Shown here one piece after another: positions 14,552-16,864 of a DNA stretch of 16,864 bases; within the stretch, counting starts at the first letter, position 1; every line of letters begins with the position of its first letter. The notes beneath the pieces were generated by a model that saw nothing but the letters and a program-made list of their open reading frames with translations, had not been told where the DNA came from and searched no databases. Made by a program: the position numbers and the translations under genes. Source of the DNA: Pseudomonadota bacterium (lineage in GTDB: Bacteria > Pseudomonadota > Gammaproteobacteria > Xanthomonadales > Xanthomonadaceae); assembly GCA_023395465.1 (NCBI GenBank), contig JAEWZE010000009.1, positions 1 through 16,864 of the forward strand. The letters are read 5' to 3'.

Positions 14552-14584
14552 CGCACCGGTCGAAAGTCACCGGGACTCCCGTCC

Positions 14585-16141
14585 GTGCCAGCCGCCCCCG
14601 CTCCCCGTTCCGCGCGCCCCAGGCCCGTCGTCCTGCTGATCCTCGATGGCTGGGGACACCGCGACGACCCCCACGACAACGCCATCGCCCTGGCCGACGT
14701 GCCCAACTGGCGGCGGCTGCTGGCCGAACACCCGACCACCCTGGTGCACACCGAGGGCCGCCACGTCGGCCTGCCGGACGGGCAGATGGGCAATTCCGAA
14801 GTCGGGCACATGAACATCGGTGCCGGACGCATCGTCTACCAGGACCTGACCCGCATCGACGCGGCGATCGAGGACGGCAGCTTCTTCGACAACGACGAGC
14901 TGCTGGCCGCCTGCGACGCGGCGATGGCCGGCGGCGGCACCCTGCACCTGATGGGCCTGCTCTCGCCCGGCGGCGTGCACAGCCACGAACAGCACCTGTT
15001 CGCGATGCTCGAGCTGGCGGCGCGCCGCGGCGTGCCGCGGGTCGCCGTGCACGCCTTCCTCGATGGCCGCGACATGCCGCCGCGTTCGGCCGAACCCAGC
15101 GTGCGCGCGCTGCAGGACAAGTGCGACGCACTGGGCAACGCGCACATCGCCAGCGTGTCGGGCCGCTACTACGCCATGGATCGCGACAAGCGCTGGGAGC
15201 GCGTGCGCCTGGCCTGGGACGCGATCGTCGAGGCGCAGGGCGATGCGCCCGACGCGCTGTCCGCGCTGCAGGCGGCGTACGCGCGCGGCGAGAACGACGA
15301 GTTCGTCAGGCCGACCGCGCTGGCCGGCGCGCAGCCGATGCGCGACGGCGACGCGATCGTGTTCATGAACTTCCGCGCCGACCGCGCGCGCCAGCTCAGC
15401 GCGGCCTTCGTCGCGCCGGGCTTCGACGGCTTCGGCGAAGGCGTGCGCCGGCCGGCGCTGTCGCGCTACGTCTGCCTGACCGAGTACGACGCCAGCCTGC
15501 CGGCGCCGCTGGCCTTCGCCCCGGACAACCTCGCCAACACCCTGGGCGAGGTGCTGGGCGCGCAGGGCCTGGCCCAGCTGCGCATCGCCGAAACCGAGAA
15601 GTACGCGCACGTCACCTTCTTCCTCAGCGGCGGGCGCGAAGCGCCGTATCCGGGCGAGGAACGCATCCTGGTGCCCAGTCCCAAGGTCGCCACCTACGAC
15701 CTGCAGCCGGAGATGAGCGCGCCGGAAGTGTGCGCGCGGCTGGTCGAGGCGATCGAGGCCGAGCGCTTCGACGCGATCATCTGCAACTTCGCCAATCCCG
15801 ACATGGTCGGCCATACCGGCGTGCTGTCGGCGGCGATCACGGCGGTGGAGACGGTGGACCGCGCGGTCGGCGAGATCGTGGCCGCGGTGCGCGCCAAGGG
15901 CGGCGAACTGCTGGTCACCGCCGACCACGGCAACTGCGAGATGATGCGCGACCCGGTGACCGGCGAGCCGCACACCTCGCATACGGTCGGCCCGGTCGAC
16001 CTGGTGTATGTCGGCAGCCGCCCGGCGCAGCTGCGCGCCGGTGGCGCGCTGCGCGACCTGGCGCCGACGATCCTCGACCTGCTCGGGCTCGACAAGCCCG
16101 CCGAGATGACCGGCGAGACCCTGCTGGTTCCGCGCGGATGA
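14585..16141 (+). CDS. gpmI: 2,3-bisphosphoglycerate-independent phosphoglycerate mutase
   Basis: This 518-residue enzyme interconverts 3- and 2-phosphoglycerate in glycolysis and gluconeogenesis and needs two metal ions, usually manganese. The alkaline-phosphatase-like domain shows LLILDGWG (17-24, metal-binding Asp21), MGNSEVGHMNIGAGR (68-82) with the phosphorylated nucleophile Ser71, and C-terminal LLVTADHGNCE and HTSHTVGPVDLVYVG. The inserted transferase domain has GGVHSHEQH, FLDGRDMPPRSA and SGRYYAMDRDKRWER. The GTG at 14585 gives the usual family length (about 510-515). The frame is open another 43 codons upstream, but that part overlaps the promoter and has no similarity. The stop overlaps the envC start as ATGA, so the two are probably cotranslated. 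Confidence 0.96.
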   Translation: MPAAPAPRSARPRPVVLLILDGWGHRDDPHDNAIALADVPNWRRLLAEHPTTLVHTEGRHVGLPDGQMGNSEVGHMNIGAGRIVYQDLTRIDAAIEDGSFFDNDELLAACDAAMAGGGTLHLMGLLSPGGVHSHEQHLFAMLELAARRGVPRVAVHAFLDGRDMPPRSAEPSVRALQDKCDALGNAHIASVSGRYYAMDRDKRWERVRLAWDAIVEAQGDAPDALSALQAAYARGENDEFVRPTALAGAQPMRDGDAIVFMNFRADRARQLSAAFVAPGFDGFGEGVRRPALSRYVCLTEYDASLPAPLAFAPDNLANTLGEVLGAQGLAQLRIAETEKYAHVTFFLSGGREAPYPGEERILVPSPKVATYDLQPEMSAPEVCARLVEAIEAERFDAIICNFANPDMVGHTGVLSAAITAVETVDRAVGEIVAAVRAKGGELLVTADHGNCEMMRDPVTGEPHTSHTVGPVDLVYVGSRPAQLRAGGALRDLAPTILDLLGLDKPAEMTGETLLVPRG

Positions 16142-16864
16142 CCGAGCCGGCGTGCGTGCGGCTGGCGTGGGCGGCGCTGGTGCTGCTCGTCGCCGGACTC
16201 CTCGCGCCGCCCGAAGCGCTGGCCCAGCGCGACAGCCGCGAGGCCGAACGGCGCCTGGAGCGCGTGCGCAAGGAACTCGACGACGTCGCCAGCGAGCGGC
16301 GCAGGCTGGAGGGCGAACGCGGCGACGCGGCCCGGCAGCTGCGCGCGGCCGACGAGCAGGTGGCGCGTTCGGCGCGCACGCTGCGCGATACCGAGGCCGA
16401 ACTGGCGCGGCAGCAGGCCGCGCTCGCCGAGCTGGCCACGCAGCGCGATGCGCTGCAGGCGCGCGTCGACGCCCAGCGCGGCGAACTGCATGCGCTGCTG
16501 CGTTCGGCCTACGCCAGCGGCGGCGCCGCACCGCTGAAGCTGTTGCTGGCCCAGGACCAGGTGGCCGAGGCCAGCCGCGCGCTGACCTACCACCGCTACC
16601 TGCAGCGCCAGCGCGCATCGCGCATCGAGGCGCTGCGTCAGGAGCTCGACGCGCTCGAGGCGCTCGAACGCGGCATCGGCGAGCGCCAGGCGGAGCTCGA
16701 ACAGGTCCGTGCGCAGCAGCGCGCGCAGGTGCAGGCGCTCGAGGGCGACCGCCGCACGCACGCGCAGGCCGTCGCCCGGATCGACCGCCGCTACCGCGAC
16801 CGCAGCTCGCGCGAGCAGGCGCTGGGGCGCGATGCGAAATCGCTGGAACGCCTGCTGACGCGGC
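16138..16864 (+). CDS. envC: EnvC-like murein hydrolase activator, 3' end outside window
   Basis: The frame from ATG 16138 is open to the end of the window (242 codons). It begins with a signal peptide (about 1-29, ending EALAQ), so the protein is periplasmic. Two long charged, heptad-like helices (about 31-120 and 155-240) flank LRSAYASGGAAPLKLLLAQD (121-140), the typical hinge region of EnvC, where cell-division recruitment via FtsEX is known in E. coli. The C-terminal degenerate M23 (LytM) domain, which activates AmiA and AmiB, would lie beyond the window. The ATG shares four bases with the gpmI stop (ATGA), so translation is probably coupled. Confidence 0.9.
   Translation, partial: MTEPACVRLAWAALVLLVAGLLAPPEALAQRDSREAERRLERVRKELDDVASERRRLEGERGDAARQLRAADEQVARSARTLRDTEAELARQQAALAELATQRDALQARVDAQRGELHALLRSAYASGGAAPLKLLLAQDQVAEASRALTYHRYLQRQRASRIEALRQELDALEALERGIGERQAELEQVRAQQRAQVQALEGDRRTHAQAVARIDRRYRDRSSREQALGRDAKSLERLLTR

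Noticed and set aside
14567..16618. Long minus-strand open frame across gpmI and envC
   Set aside because: Arg/Ala-rich composition without domains; it is antisense to two well-supported genes.

Overview
The window is very GC-rich (about 70 percent by eye), densely coded bacterial chromosome. Gene content, the small overlaps between genes and the stem-loop repeats between genes suggest a gammaproteobacterium of the Xanthomonadaceae/Lysobacteraceae type (Lysobacter, Luteimonas or a relative). The block anmK - M23 peptidase - tyrosyl-tRNA synthetase is, from memory, also found in pseudomonads. I see no phage, IS element, CRISPR array, rRNA or tRNA. This reads as core chromosome, not a mobile island.

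Layout. 1-996: 3' part of an SLC13-type membrane transporter with a TrkA-C-like domain. 1082-1576: a lipocalin without an export signal. 1696-3177: an MpaB/DUF2236-family protein whose frame runs past its natural end and across the oppositely oriented DUF1905/YdeI-OmdA gene (2569-3123). 3173-5131: htpG behind a recognisable heat-shock (sigma-32) promoter. 5132-5664: gene-poor stretch with a facing pair of stem-loop repeats. 5665-6756: secreted proline-iminopeptidase-like alpha/beta hydrolase. 6815-9864, minus strand: M23 endopeptidase, anmK and a 90-residue membrane protein whose GTG start overlaps the anmK stop. 10041-11258: tyrS, divergent from the M23 gene. 11279-11677: MAPEG membrane protein. 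11740-11907: second pair of stem-loop repeats, then a clear hairpin terminator. 11935-13632: M28 lipoprotein peptidase. 13788-14462: exported protein built from 18-19-residue VNG repeats, probably a beta-solenoid. 14585-16864: gpmI and the start of envC, joined by an ATGA overlap.

Functional themes. Cell-wall turnover recurs: the M23 endopeptidase cuts peptidoglycan, AnmK recycles anhydro-MurNAc, and EnvC activates septal amidases. Central functions are TyrRS and GpmI. Several envelope proteins of unknown physiological role lie between them (SLC13, MAPEG, M28, VNG-repeat protein).

Most genes are ordinary housekeeping. The points most worth a second look are the VNG-repeat protein, the small membrane protein coupled to anmK, the lost stop codon of the MpaB-like gene (explainable by one missing C in a C5 run), the sigma-32 promoter of htpG, and the direct repeat in the tyrS/M23 divergent promoter region. 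I found no convincing evidence of a wholly new multi-gene system.
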